DNA from: CAXTSE01 sp964246985
GTDB taxonomy: Bacteria; Actinomycetota; Actinomycetes; Actinomycetales; Microbacteriaceae
DNA: 64,000 bases
Direction: 5' to 3'
Assembly (NCBI GenBank): GCA_964246985.1
Contig: CAXTSE010000011.1
Location: 50,161 to 114,160 of the forward strand
The stretch's first letter is position 1, and each line of letters opens with the position of its first letter. Positions 42,106 through 50,074 of the stretch are shown here, one piece after another. A model generated the notes under the pieces. The model was not told the DNA's origin. It saw only the letters and a program-made list of their open reading frames with translations, and searched no databases. A program made the position numbers and the translations under genes.

Positions 42106-42138
42106 GGATAGTAGCACTATCGGATAGTTTGTCTATCC
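42106..42138 (-). promoter_or_regulatory. MerR-type promoter/operator with four half-sites
   Basis: Two tandem inverted repeats: GATAGT-AGC-ACTATC (42107-42121) and GGATAG-TTTGT-CTATCC (42122-42138). The minus-strand -10 TACTAT (42108-42113) lies in the first and a -35-like TAGACA lies in the second, so the half-sites occupy the promoter spacer as in MerR systems. Confidence 0.6.
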
Positions 42139-42152
42139 ATAGGTTGGAGGCC

Positions 42153-43271
42153 CTAGCGGGAGGCCAGCGCGATCGGGTCGACCAGAGGCAGATCGAAGGC
42201 CGCCGCCACCCCGTGGTTGGCGACCTCACCCGCGTGCACGTTGAGCCCCAACGCGAGCGCGGGGTCGTCCTGCACGGCCTTCTGCCACCCCTTGTCGGCC
42301 AGCGCCAGCACGTACGGCAGGGTCGCGTTCGTCAGAGCACGGGTCGATGTGCCGGGCACCGCTCCCGGCATGTTGGCGACGCAGTAGTAGATCGCGTCGT
42401 GCACCCGGAACGTCGGCTCGTCGTGGGTGGTGGCGTGCGACCCCTCGAAGCACCCGCCCTGGTCGATGGCGATGTCGACGAGCACCGAGCCGGGCTTCAT
42501 CGTGGCGACCATCGCATCCGTCACCAGCTTGGGCGCCTTCTCGCCGGGGATCAGCACCGAGCCGATCACGAGGTCCGCGTCCTTCAGCTGAGCCGCGATG
42601 TCGTAGGCGGTGGACAGGCGCGTCTGCAGGCGTCCGCCGTAGCGGGCCTCGAGCTCGCGCAGGCGCGGCAGCGAGATGTCGATGACGGTCACGTCGGCCT
42701 CGAGACCGAGCGCGTTGACGGCGGCGTGCTCACCCGCCACCCCTCCGCCGATGACGACGACCTTGGCCTTGGGCGTTCCGGGCACGCCGCCGAGCAGCAT
42801 GCCCGCCCCGCCCTGCGAGCGCATGAGATGGTAGGCGCCGACCTGGATCGACAGGCGTCCGGCGACCTCGCTCATCGGCTGCAGCAGCGGCAGGCTGCGA
42901 TTCGGCAGCTGCACCGTCTCGTAGGCGATGGCGGTGGTGCCGGACGCGATCAGTGCGTCGGTGCAGGGCTGCGATGCGGCGAGGTGCAGGTACGTGAAGA
43001 GGGTCTGCCCGGCGCGGAGCCGCGGGTACTCGGCCTCGATGGGCTCCTTGACCTTCAGCAGCAGGTCGGCCGCGGTCCACACCTCGTCGGCGGTGGCGGC
43101 CAGCCGCGCGCCCGCCTCGGTGTACGCGGCGTCGGTGATGCCCGATCCGAGCCCTGCCCCGCTCTCGATGAGCACGTCGTGACCGCGGCGGGTGAGCTCG
43201 TGCACGCCCGCGGGCGTGATGGCGACGCGGTTCTCGTTGTTCTTGATCTCGGCGGGGATCCCGACCAGCAT
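42153..43271 (-). CDS. ald: alanine dehydrogenase
   Basis: NAD-dependent oxidative deamination of L-alanine to pyruvate and ammonia (reversible), 372 residues. Residues include the substrate-binding KVKEP and YLHLAAS, the NAD loop GGGVAGEHAAVNALGL and DIAIDQGGCFEGS near residue 270. ATG 43271 has GAGGAG upstream. The gene is divergent from an Lrp/AsnC regulator, the usual arrangement for AldR control of ald. Confidence 0.95.
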   Translation of the reverse strand: MLVGIPAEIKNNENRVAITPAGVHELTRRGHDVLIESGAGLGSGITDAAYTEAGARLAATADEVWTAADLLLKVKEPIEAEYPRLRAGQTLFTYLHLAASQPCTDALIASGTTAIAYETVQLPNRSLPLLQPMSEVAGRLSIQVGAYHLMRSQGGAGMLLGGVPGTPKAKVVVIGGGVAGEHAAVNALGLEADVTVIDISLPRLRELEARYGGRLQTRLSTAYDIAAQLKDADLVIGSVLIPGEKAPKLVTDAMVATMKPGSVLVDIAIDQGGCFEGSHATTHDEPTFRVHDAIYYCVANMPGAVPGTSTRALTNATLPYVLALADKGWQKAVQDDPALALGLNVHAGEVANHGVAAAFDLPLVDPIALASR

Positions 43272-43337
43272 GTGTGCTCCTCTCGCGGTGGTCTCATTGT
43301 GCTGATCGTGTGTTTCCGGCGGGTATCCTGTGCATGG

Positions 43338-43367
43338 CGTTCGGCAGATGGCGTGTTTCACCGAACG
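43338..43367 (+). promoter_or_regulatory. inverted repeat in the ald/lrp gap
   Basis: CGTTCGG (43338-43344) and CCGAACG (43361-43367), a perfect 7-base inverted repeat with a 16-base spacer, just downstream of a -10-like TATCCT (43324-43329). It could be an Lrp operator or a stem-loop in the lrp leader. Confidence 0.35.
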
Positions 43368-43396
43368 ATCAGCGGATGACAGACAAGGAGATCACC

Positions 43397-43954
43397 GTGG
43401 TCGCCAGAAACGTTCGGCTGGGCATCGATCTCGACGACGTCGACCGCCAGCTGCTCGAGCTCCTCGCCGCCGATGCCCGAACCCCCAACTCGCGGCTCGC
43501 CGAGCTCGTCGGGATCGCGCCCTCGACCTGCCTGGCGCGCGTGCGCTCGCTCGTCGACCGCGGCCTGATCACGGGCTTCACGACCACCGTGTCGCCTGCG
43601 GCCCTCGGCCTGAGCCTCGAGGCGCTGATCAGCGTGAGCATCCGCGCGGGCGCCCGCCAGCGCATCCCGGAGTTCCATGCCGACATGCGGCGGCTGCCCG
43701 AGGTGACGCAGCTGTTCTTCCTGGCGGGGTCGGAGGACTTCGTGCTGCACGTCGCGGTGCGCGACACGGCGGCGCTGCGCGAGTTCGTGCTCGAGAACCT
43801 GTCGGCACATCCCGCCGTGGCGTCGACGCGCACCAGCCTGGTGTTCCAGCACGATAGCGCGCTGGAGCAGAAAGGGAAGGCCATTTCTGGCCTTCCCCGC
43901 GACGCCAGCGCCGACGCCCGTCCTGGGCGTCGGATCAGACGAGCGCCAAGATAG
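43397..43954 (+). CDS. Lrp/AsnC-family regulator of ald (AldR-like)
   Basis: A 185-residue regulator: N-terminal helix-turn-helix (DVDRQLLELLAADARTPNSR, VGIAPSTCLARVRSL) and an AsnC/RAM effector domain (LISVSIRAGARQRIPEF, LFFLAGSEDFVLHVAV). GTG 43397 is chosen because AGGAG lies 6 bases upstream; in-frame ATGs at 43334 and 43376 lack this. Divergent from ald, so probably its amino-acid-responsive regulator. Family members are about 150 residues long; here the last 26 or so come from a twin-hairpin repeat (43874-43932) and its flank, giving a basic tail. It overlaps the convergent EamA gene by 20 bases. Confidence 0.88.
   Translation: MVARNVRLGIDLDDVDRQLLELLAADARTPNSRLAELVGIAPSTCLARVRSLVDRGLITGFTTTVSPAALGLSLEALISVSIRAGARQRIPEFHADMRRLPEVTQLFFLAGSEDFVLHVAVRDTAALREFVLENLSAHPAVASTRTSLVFQHDSALEQKGKAISGLPRDASADARPGRRIRRAPR
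43874..43932 (+). repeat. twin-hairpin element, copy 2 (3' end of the lrp gene)
   Basis: 59 bases. Stem 1: GGGAAGGCC / GGCCTTCCC (9 pairs) with loop ATTTCT; linker CGCGACGCCAGCGCC; stem 2: CGACGCCC / GGGCGTCG (8 pairs) with loop GTCCT. Compared with 26582-26640, the loop-1 sequence, linker (14 of 15) and all lengths are kept while both stems change in a compensatory way. It lies where two convergent genes meet and ends two bases before the EamA stop. Confidence 0.85.
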
Positions 43955-44816
43955 CGCACGCCGCGAGCCCGAGCACGATGCCTGCGCCCTGCACGACCGT
44001 CAGCCGCTCCCGCAGCAGGATGAGAGCCAGCACCACGGTACCGAGCGGGTACAGCGAGTTGAGCACGCCCATGACGGCGAGATCGCCGATGTGCAGGCCG
44101 ATGACGAGCAGGATGTTGCCGGCGACCAGCAGGGCGCCCGCCGCGAGCGCCTGCCCGAGGGCACGACCGGACCGCAGGCCGGCGAGCTCGCCCGGCCCGT
44201 TCCGCAGGCGTCCGATGGCGAGGGCGGCCGCGAACAGCAGGAGGGCGACCACGAGGTCGGCGAAGAGCGGAAGCAGTCCGGACTCGGCCGGGGTCTGGTC
44301 CATCACGATGATGTACCCCGCGAATCCGACGCCCGCGACCACCCCGTAGACGATGGCCCGACCGCTGAGCCGCCGTCGGGCTGCGCCGCCGTCCGCACCG
44401 GCGCCGGGCTCCGACCGCGTCACCGAGAGCAGCACGGCCGCGACCACCACGGCCACCAGGGCCGCGTACCCGATGGGCGGGAACCGCTCCCCCAGGGCGA
44501 TCCCGAAGATCGCCGGCAGGATCGCGTAGATCACGGCGACGCCCGGCGACAGCACGCTCATCGGCCCGACGGCGAGGCATGCGTACAGCGCCCACGTGCC
44601 GATGGCTCCGAGCACGCCGGCCACGGCGCCCAGGGCGACGGCGTCATCCGAGTAGACCGGCCGCTCGATGGCCAGGGCCACCCCGCCCACCGCGACGGCC
44701 ACCGCGAAGGCGAGCGCGCTCGAGAGCAGCGGCGAGATGCGCCGTGCGGCGATTCCGCCGAGGAAGTCCGACGCCCCGTAGAGCAGGGCGCTGACGAGCC
44801 CGAGGACGGCGACCAC
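43935..44816 (-). CDS. EamA/DMT-family transporter
   Basis: A 293-residue drug/metabolite transporter with about ten membrane helices in two EamA repeats; the second ends in the family-typical LYPLGTVVLALILLRERLT. The substrate is unknown. GTG 44816 lies 3 bases after the stop of the MFS gene, in the same operon. The 3' end abuts the twin-hairpin element, which may act as the terminator for both convergent genes. Confidence 0.88.
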   Translation of the reverse strand: MVAVLGLVSALLYGASDFLGGIAARRISPLLSSALAFAVAVAVGGVALAIERPVYSDDAVALGAVAGVLGAIGTWALYACLAVGPMSVLSPGVAVIYAILPAIFGIALGERFPPIGYAALVAVVVAAVLLSVTRSEPGAGADGGAARRRLSGRAIVYGVVAGVGFAGYIIVMDQTPAESGLLPLFADLVVALLLFAAALAIGRLRNGPGELAGLRSGRALGQALAAGALLVAGNILLVIGLHIGDLAVMGVLNSLYPLGTVVLALILLRERLTVVQGAGIVLGLAACAILALV

Positions 44817-44819
44817 GGG

Positions 44820-46079
44820 TCAGCCGCCCACGGCCGTGAGCGGCCGCGGGCCGCCGCCGGTGACGCGCGCGGCGACGGCGATCAGCACGACGACGACGAG
44901 CGCGACGGCGGCGAGCGCCAGTCCGCGGTAGCCGATCGCCGACAGCACCAGCCCGGCGCTCGCTCCGCCGACCGCACCCGACGCGCTCATCAGCAGGTCG
45001 GCACGACCCTGCGTCACCGTGCGGCGGGCCGGGTCGGCCGACTCGGCGATCAGGGCGGATCCGGCGACTGTCGACGCGCTCCAGCCCAGGCCCAGCAGCA
45101 AGAGTCCCGTGGCGACAGCCGCCTCGTTCTCGGACCCGAACGACGTCGTGACGAGCGACACCAGCAGCAGGCCCTGCCCGACGGCGATGACCCGCTCACG
45201 CCCGACCCGGTCGCTCAGCCAGCCGAACACGGGCGACAGCGCGAACATCCCGGCCACGTGCAGGCTGATCGTGAGACCGACGACGACGAGCGTGGCGCCG
45301 TGCTGCACGAGGTGGACGGGCGTCATCGACATGACGGCGACCATCGTGGCGTGGCTGAGCGACGTCGCGATCAACCCCGTGCGCACCCCGGCGGGGTCCG
45401 CGGACTGCACAGGCGGCGCTCCCGCGACGGCACGCTCGCGGCCGATCCGGGCGGCGAGACGCAACGGATCGGGCCGCAGGAACACCAGGTACAGCGTCGC
45501 CGCGAGCACCTGCGCGACGATCGTGAAGAGGAACGGGCCGCTCAGCTCGGGCAGTCCCAGCGAGCGTCCGAACGCATCCGCCGGCGCGATGAGGTTGGGG
45601 CCGAACACGGCGCCGACCGTCGTCGCCCACACGACCATGGCCAGGTCGCGCCCGCGCGTGCCCGGCTCGGACAGGTCGGTGGCCGCGAAGCGCGACTGCA
45701 GGTTGACGGCCGTGCCGACGCCGATCAGCACGAGCGCGGCGAGCAGCAGCGGCAGCGACACCGCGATCGCGGCGAGCAGACCGACGACCGCGCCGCTCGC
45801 GGCGATGAGGGCGCCGGTGGCCAGCGACGGTGCGCGTCCCGCGCGCCGAGCGAGCGCCGCCAGCGGCAGTGCCGCGAGCGCCGCGCCGACCGTGGTGCCC
45901 GTGGCGGCCATGCCCGAGAGGGCCGGCTCCCCGGAGACGGAGGTGACGAGCAGGGCGCCCGCCGAGAGGGTCGCGCCCATGCCGATTCCGGCGAGCGCCT
46001 GCCCGGCGATCAGCACGCCGCGCACCTTACGGCGTGCGGCGCCGATGTCGGCGTCGGTCAGGTGGAGGGGGTCGGTCAC
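44820..46079 (-). CDS. major facilitator superfamily transporter
   Basis: A 419-residue MFS permease with 12 predicted helices. The loop between helices 2 and 3 (LAALARRAGRAPSLATGALI) and its second-half counterpart FGWLSDRVGRERVIAVGQGL are typical. Substrate unknown, probably a small-molecule exporter. GTG 46079 overlaps the stop of the FAH-family gene (GTGA). Confidence 0.9.
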   Translation of the reverse strand: MTDPLHLTDADIGAARRKVRGVLIAGQALAGIGMGATLSAGALLVTSVSGEPALSGMAATGTTVGAALAALPLAALARRAGRAPSLATGALIAASGAVVGLLAAIAVSLPLLLAALVLIGVGTAVNLQSRFAATDLSEPGTRGRDLAMVVWATTVGAVFGPNLIAPADAFGRSLGLPELSGPFLFTIVAQVLAATLYLVFLRPDPLRLAARIGRERAVAGAPPVQSADPAGVRTGLIATSLSHATMVAVMSMTPVHLVQHGATLVVVGLTISLHVAGMFALSPVFGWLSDRVGRERVIAVGQGLLLVSLVTTSFGSENEAAVATGLLLLGLGWSASTVAGSALIAESADPARRTVTQGRADLLMSASGAVGGASAGLVLSAIGYRGLALAAVALVVVVLIAVAARVTGGGPRPLTAVGG

Positions 46080-46855
46080 CGCGCGTCGCGATTGCGCGCG
46101 GGGTTGGTGAGGGTGCCGATGCCCTCGATGGTGATGTCGATCGACTGCCCGTCGACGAACCCGCCGAGGCCGGACGGGGTGCCGGTCATGATGATGTCGC
46201 CGGGCAGCAGGGTCCAGACGTCGCTGATGTAGGCGATCAGCTCGGGGATCTTGTGGATCAGATCCTTCGTGTTGCCGTGCCGCCGCGGCTCGCCGTCGAC
46301 GAACGTCGTGATCTCGAGGTTGGTGGGATCGAGCTCGGTCTCGATCCAGGGCCCGATCGGGGCGAAGGTGTCGTAGCCCTTGGCCCTGGCCCACTGCCCG
46401 TCGGCGAACATCTGGTCACGCGCCGACACGTCGTTGCCGGCGGTGTAGCCGAAGACGTAGTCGGCCCAGCGCTCGGCGGGAACCTGCTTCGCGATCCGTC
46501 CGATCACGATGACCAGCTCGCCCTCGTGGGTGATGCGCCCCTCGACCGGCGGGATCTGGATCGGATCGCCGGGGCCGATGACGGCGGTGTTGGGCTTGAG
46601 GAAGATCAGCGGGTTGTCGGGGGCGTCGACACCCGCCATGTCCTGCCGGTGCTCGGCGTAGTTGAGGCCGACGCAGACCACCTTCGAGCGCGGGATGACC
46701 GGTGCCAGCAGCCGCGCGTCGGCGAGCGGCACGCGCTCCCCCGTCGTGTCGAAGCCCGAGAACATCGGGTCGCCGTTCAGCACCACGAGGTCCTCGCCGT
46801 CGACGACACCGAATCGGGGATCCCCGCCATCGACACTGAACCGCGCAACCCGCAT
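46076..46855 (-). CDS. fumarylacetoacetate hydrolase family protein
   Basis: A 259-residue FAH-fold enzyme; such proteins hydrolyse or decarboxylate beta-diketo acids such as acylpyruvates or oxaloacetate. Metal ligands fit HEGELVIVIGR (Glu pair near residue 113) and Asp in NDVSARDQ; the core also has GLNYAEH and MTGTPSGLGGF. It is the first gene of an operon with the MFS and EamA transporters and is divergent from a hydrolase gene with a 32-base gap. Confidence 0.92.
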   Translation of the reverse strand: MRVARFSVDGGDPRFGVVDGEDLVVLNGDPMFSGFDTTGERVPLADARLLAPVIPRSKVVCVGLNYAEHRQDMAGVDAPDNPLIFLKPNTAVIGPGDPIQIPPVEGRITHEGELVIVIGRIAKQVPAERWADYVFGYTAGNDVSARDQMFADGQWARAKGYDTFAPIGPWIETELDPTNLEITTFVDGEPRRHGNTKDLIHKIPELIAYISDVWTLLPGDIIMTGTPSGLGGFVDGQSIDITIEGIGTLTNPARNRDAR

Positions 46856-46887
46856 GGACTCAGCCTATCCCTGGCACGATTGGCGGC

Positions 46888-47535
46888 ATGGCCGACCTCC
46901 TCTGCACGGGACCCGCGGATGCGGCACCCGCGCTGGTCCTCGCGCACGGTGCGGGCGGCGCGATGGACTCCCCGTGGATGACCCGGTTCTGCCTGCTGCT
47001 CGCCGACCGCGGCATCCGGGTGGCGCGATTCGAGTTCGCGTACATGGCCGGGCGACGGATCGGCGTGCGGAAGCCGGCGCCGCGCGCCGAGCTCGTGGTG
47101 GACGAGTACCGGGAGGTCGTCGCGCAGATCGCCGCCGAGGCGGGCGGGCGGCTCGTCATCGGCGGCAAGTCGTACGGCGGCCGGGTGGCATCGCTCGTCG
47201 CCGACGAGCTGCACGCGGCAGGCTCTGTCGCGGGGCTGGTGTGCCTCGGATACCCGTTCCATCCGCCCGAGAAGCCGCAGCAGCTGCGCACCGCCCACCT
47301 GCTCGAGCTCGCGACGCCGGGGCTGATCTGCCAGGGCACGCGCGACCCGTTCGGCGGGCCCGACGAGGTCGCGGGCTACGGCCTGTCACCCGCGATCGAG
47401 ATGCGCTGGTTCGACGACGGCGACCACGACCTCCGCCCCCGCGCGGCCGTCAGCGGGCACACCGCCGCCGAGCACCTCGCGAGCGCCGCGGACGCGGTGG
47501 CCGGGTTCGTGCGATCCGCCGGCCGGCGACCCTGA
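46888..47535 (+). CDS. alpha/beta hydrolase (KANL3/Tex30-like)
   Basis: A 215-residue small hydrolase. The oxyanion region is LAHGAGGAMDSPWM near residue 19 and the nucleophile elbow GKSYGGR near residue 94; Asp in QGTRDPFGG and His in DDGDHDLRPR complete a plausible triad. Substrate unknown. ATG 46888 is taken from homology. It converges with sdaA, leaving 6 bases. Confidence 0.88.
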   Translation: MADLLCTGPADAAPALVLAHGAGGAMDSPWMTRFCLLLADRGIRVARFEFAYMAGRRIGVRKPAPRAELVVDEYREVVAQIAAEAGGRLVIGGKSYGGRVASLVADELHAAGSVAGLVCLGYPFHPPEKPQQLRTAHLLELATPGLICQGTRDPFGGPDEVAGYGLSPAIEMRWFDDGDHDLRPRAAVSGHTAAEHLASAADAVAGFVRSAGRRP

Positions 47536-47541
47536 GGCCGC

Positions 47542-48909
47542 TCAGCACTCCACGACGTTGACCGCGAGCCCGCCCTCGCTGGTCTCCTTGTACTTCGTCG
47601 ACATGTCGATGCCGGTCTGACGCATCGTCTCGACCACGGTGTCGAGCGAGACGTAGTGCGAGCCGTCGCCGCGCAGCGCGAGGCGGGCGGCCGTGACGGC
47701 CGTCGAGGCGGCGATCGCGTTCCGCTCGATGCACGGAATCTGCACGAGCCCGCCGACCGGGTCGCACGTGAGGCCGAGGTGGTGCTCCATCGCGATCTCG
47801 GCCGCGTTCTCGACCTGCGCGGGCGTGCCGCCCATCACGGCGGTGAGTCCGCCGGCCGCCATCGCGCACGCGGAGCCGACCTCGGCCTGGCATCCGCCCT
47901 CGGCCCCCGAGATCGAGGCATTCGCCTTGAACAGCGAGCCGAGCGCGGTCGCCGTCAGCAGGAACTCGCGGATGCCGGGGGCCGGGTCCTCGGCCTCGCA
48001 GACGAATTGCGCCCAGTAGCGCGCCACGGCGGGCAGGATCCCCGCGGCTCCGTTGGTCGGAGCGGTGACGACGCGTCCGCCCGACGCGTTCTCCTCGTTG
48101 ACCGCCAGCGCGAACGTGCCGAGCCAATCCCCCGGCAGCACCGGACCGGCGACGCTCGCGCCGCCGTGCAGCTGGTCCCGGATCGCCCCGGCGCGCCGCT
48201 TCACCTGCAGCACGCCCGGCAGCATCCCGCGGGCGTGCATGCCCGCCTCGATGCACGCGTCCATCGCGCGCCAGATCGCGTCGAGTCCCGCGTCGACCTG
48301 ACCGGGCAGCCGCCGCGACACCTCGTTGGCGCGGGCGATCTCGGCGATCGACAGGCCGCGCTCGGCGGTGAGCGCCAGCAGGGCATCCGCGGTCGCGAAG
48401 GCGAACGGGTACCGGTGCGGGGCCTCGGCGATCTCGCCCTCGCGCCGGATGAACCCGCCGCCGACCGAGAAGTAGGTCTCGGACGCGATGACGGCCCCCG
48501 CGGCATCCCATGCCGTCAGCGTTAGCGCGTTCGGATGCTCGGGCTTGCGCGTCAGAGGCGCGAGGCGGATGTCGGCGCGCGCGAACAGCACGGGGTGCGA
48601 TCCCGAGAGCAGCAGCGGCGACCCGTCGAGCCAGGTGCTCCAGGCCTCGCGCACCTCGTCGGGGTCGACCGTCTCGGGGGCGCGACCCTGCAGACCTACG
48701 AGCACGGCATCCGGGGTGCCGTGGCCGATGCCGGTGGCACCGAGCGAGCCGAACAGCGTGCAGCCCACGCGGGCGACGCCCGGCAGCAGGCCGGACGCAT
48801 CGAGCCCGAGCGCGAACTCGCGCGCGGCGCGCATCGGCCCGACGGTGTGCGAGCTCGACGGCCCCACCCCGATGGAGAAGAGCTCGAAGGCCGAGACGTA
48901 GGCGGTCAC
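47542..48909 (-). CDS. sdaA: L-serine ammonia-lyase (iron-sulphur type)
   Basis: Deaminates L-serine to pyruvate and ammonia, 455 residues, single-chain form with beta and alpha domains fused. The N-terminal GVGPSSSHTVGPMRAA and the cluster region EGGCQAEVGSA, LTCDPVGG and QIPCIERN provide the [4Fe-4S] Cys ligands. The protein ends in Cys (VNVVEC), as in the family, where the C-terminal Cys can occupy the active-site iron. GTG 48909 is the start. Confidence 0.95.
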   Translation of the reverse strand: MTAYVSAFELFSIGVGPSSSHTVGPMRAAREFALGLDASGLLPGVARVGCTLFGSLGATGIGHGTPDAVLVGLQGRAPETVDPDEVREAWSTWLDGSPLLLSGSHPVLFARADIRLAPLTRKPEHPNALTLTAWDAAGAVIASETYFSVGGGFIRREGEIAEAPHRYPFAFATADALLALTAERGLSIAEIARANEVSRRLPGQVDAGLDAIWRAMDACIEAGMHARGMLPGVLQVKRRAGAIRDQLHGGASVAGPVLPGDWLGTFALAVNEENASGGRVVTAPTNGAAGILPAVARYWAQFVCEAEDPAPGIREFLLTATALGSLFKANASISGAEGGCQAEVGSACAMAAGGLTAVMGGTPAQVENAAEIAMEHHLGLTCDPVGGLVQIPCIERNAIAASTAVTAARLALRGDGSHYVSLDTVVETMRQTGIDMSTKYKETSEGGLAVNVVEC

Positions 48910-48934
48910 AAGGCCACGTTACGCCTCAGGCCTC

Positions 48935-50047
48935 TCAGTCCTTGAGCTTCAGCATCCAGCCGTGGCGATCCTCGCCGCGGCCGTACTGGATGTCGGTGAG
49001 CTCCGCGCGCAGCGAGAGGGCGATGCTGTCGGCGACCTCGGGCATCGTGATGGTGCCCTCGGCGCTCTTGAGCTCGCCGATCGGCGTGATCACGGCGGCC
49101 GTGCCGCAGGCGAAGGCCTCGACGATGTCGCCCGACGCGACGCCGTCGCGCCACTCGTCGATCGACACGCGGCGCTGCTCGACGGTGTAGCCGCGGTCGG
49201 CCGCGAGCTGCAGGATCGACGCCAGCGTGATGCCCTCCAGGATCGAGTCGCTCTCGGGGGTGATGACCCTGCCGTCGCGGGTGACCAGCACGACGTTCAT
49301 GCCGCCGAGCTCCTCGAGGTAGCGGCCCTCCTGCGCGTCGAGGAACAGCACCTGCTGGCATCCGTTCTCGTACGCCTCGGCCTGCGCGACGAGTGACGAG
49401 GCGTAGTTGCCGCCGGTCTTGGCCTGGCCCATGCCGCCGTGCCCGGCGCGCGTGTACTGCCGCGTCAGCCAGATCGAGAGCGGGGTGATGCCGCCGGGGA
49501 AGTACGCACCCGCCGGGGACGCGATCACGTAGTAGTTGACCTTGGCCGCGGGACGGACGCCGAGGAACGCCTCCTTGGCGAACATGAAGGGACGGAGGTA
49601 CAGGCTCGCCTCGCCCTCCGACGGCACCCAGTCGGCGTCCGCCTCGATGAGACGGCGGATCGACTCGATGAAGTACTCGGTGGGCAGCTCCGGCATCGCG
49701 AGGCGCTTCGCCGAGCGCTGCATGCGCGCCGCGTTCCGGTCGGGGCGGAAGGCCCAGATCGATCCGTCCGCGTGGCGATAGGCCTTGAGGCCCTCGAACA
49801 CCTCCTGCGCGTAGTGCAGCACGGCGGCGGCGGGGTCGAGCGAGATGGGGCCGTAGGCCTGCACCCGCGGACGGTGCCATCCGCCGCGCTCCGACCAGCA
49901 GATGTCGACCATGTGGTCGGTGAAGTGCTTGCCGAAGCCCGGATCGGCCAGGACGGCGGCGCGAGCGTCGGCCGACGTGGGCTCGGTGGTCGGCTGCACC
50001 TGCCAGAGCAGGTCCTTGGTGGCCATGGGGAGCAGGTTGATCGTCAT
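48935..50047 (-). CDS. ilvE: branched-chain amino acid aminotransferase
   Basis: PLP enzyme catalysing the last step of Leu, Ile and Val synthesis, 370 residues (class IV aminotransferase, long actinobacterial form). The PLP-bound Lys is in GQAKTGGNYASS near residue 211; YAQEVFEGLKAYR and ACGTAAVITPIGEL are conserved. ATG 50047 is 27 bases after the leuB stop, so leuB-ilvE probably form one operon with matching function. Confidence 0.96.
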   Translation of the reverse strand: MTINLLPMATKDLLWQVQPTTEPTSADARAAVLADPGFGKHFTDHMVDICWSERGGWHRPRVQAYGPISLDPAAAVLHYAQEVFEGLKAYRHADGSIWAFRPDRNAARMQRSAKRLAMPELPTEYFIESIRRLIEADADWVPSEGEASLYLRPFMFAKEAFLGVRPAAKVNYYVIASPAGAYFPGGITPLSIWLTRQYTRAGHGGMGQAKTGGNYASSLVAQAEAYENGCQQVLFLDAQEGRYLEELGGMNVVLVTRDGRVITPESDSILEGITLASILQLAADRGYTVEQRRVSIDEWRDGVASGDIVEAFACGTAAVITPIGELKSAEGTITMPEVADSIALSLRAELTDIQYGRGEDRHGWMLKLKD

Positions 50048-50074
50048 GTGCTCAGTCCTTCGAGAGTCGTCTAA

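Noticed and set aside
49201..49240. A third copy of the twin-hairpin linker (GACGCCAGCG in ilvE)
   Set aside because: Only the short linker core matches; neither hairpin is present, so it is a coding coincidence.
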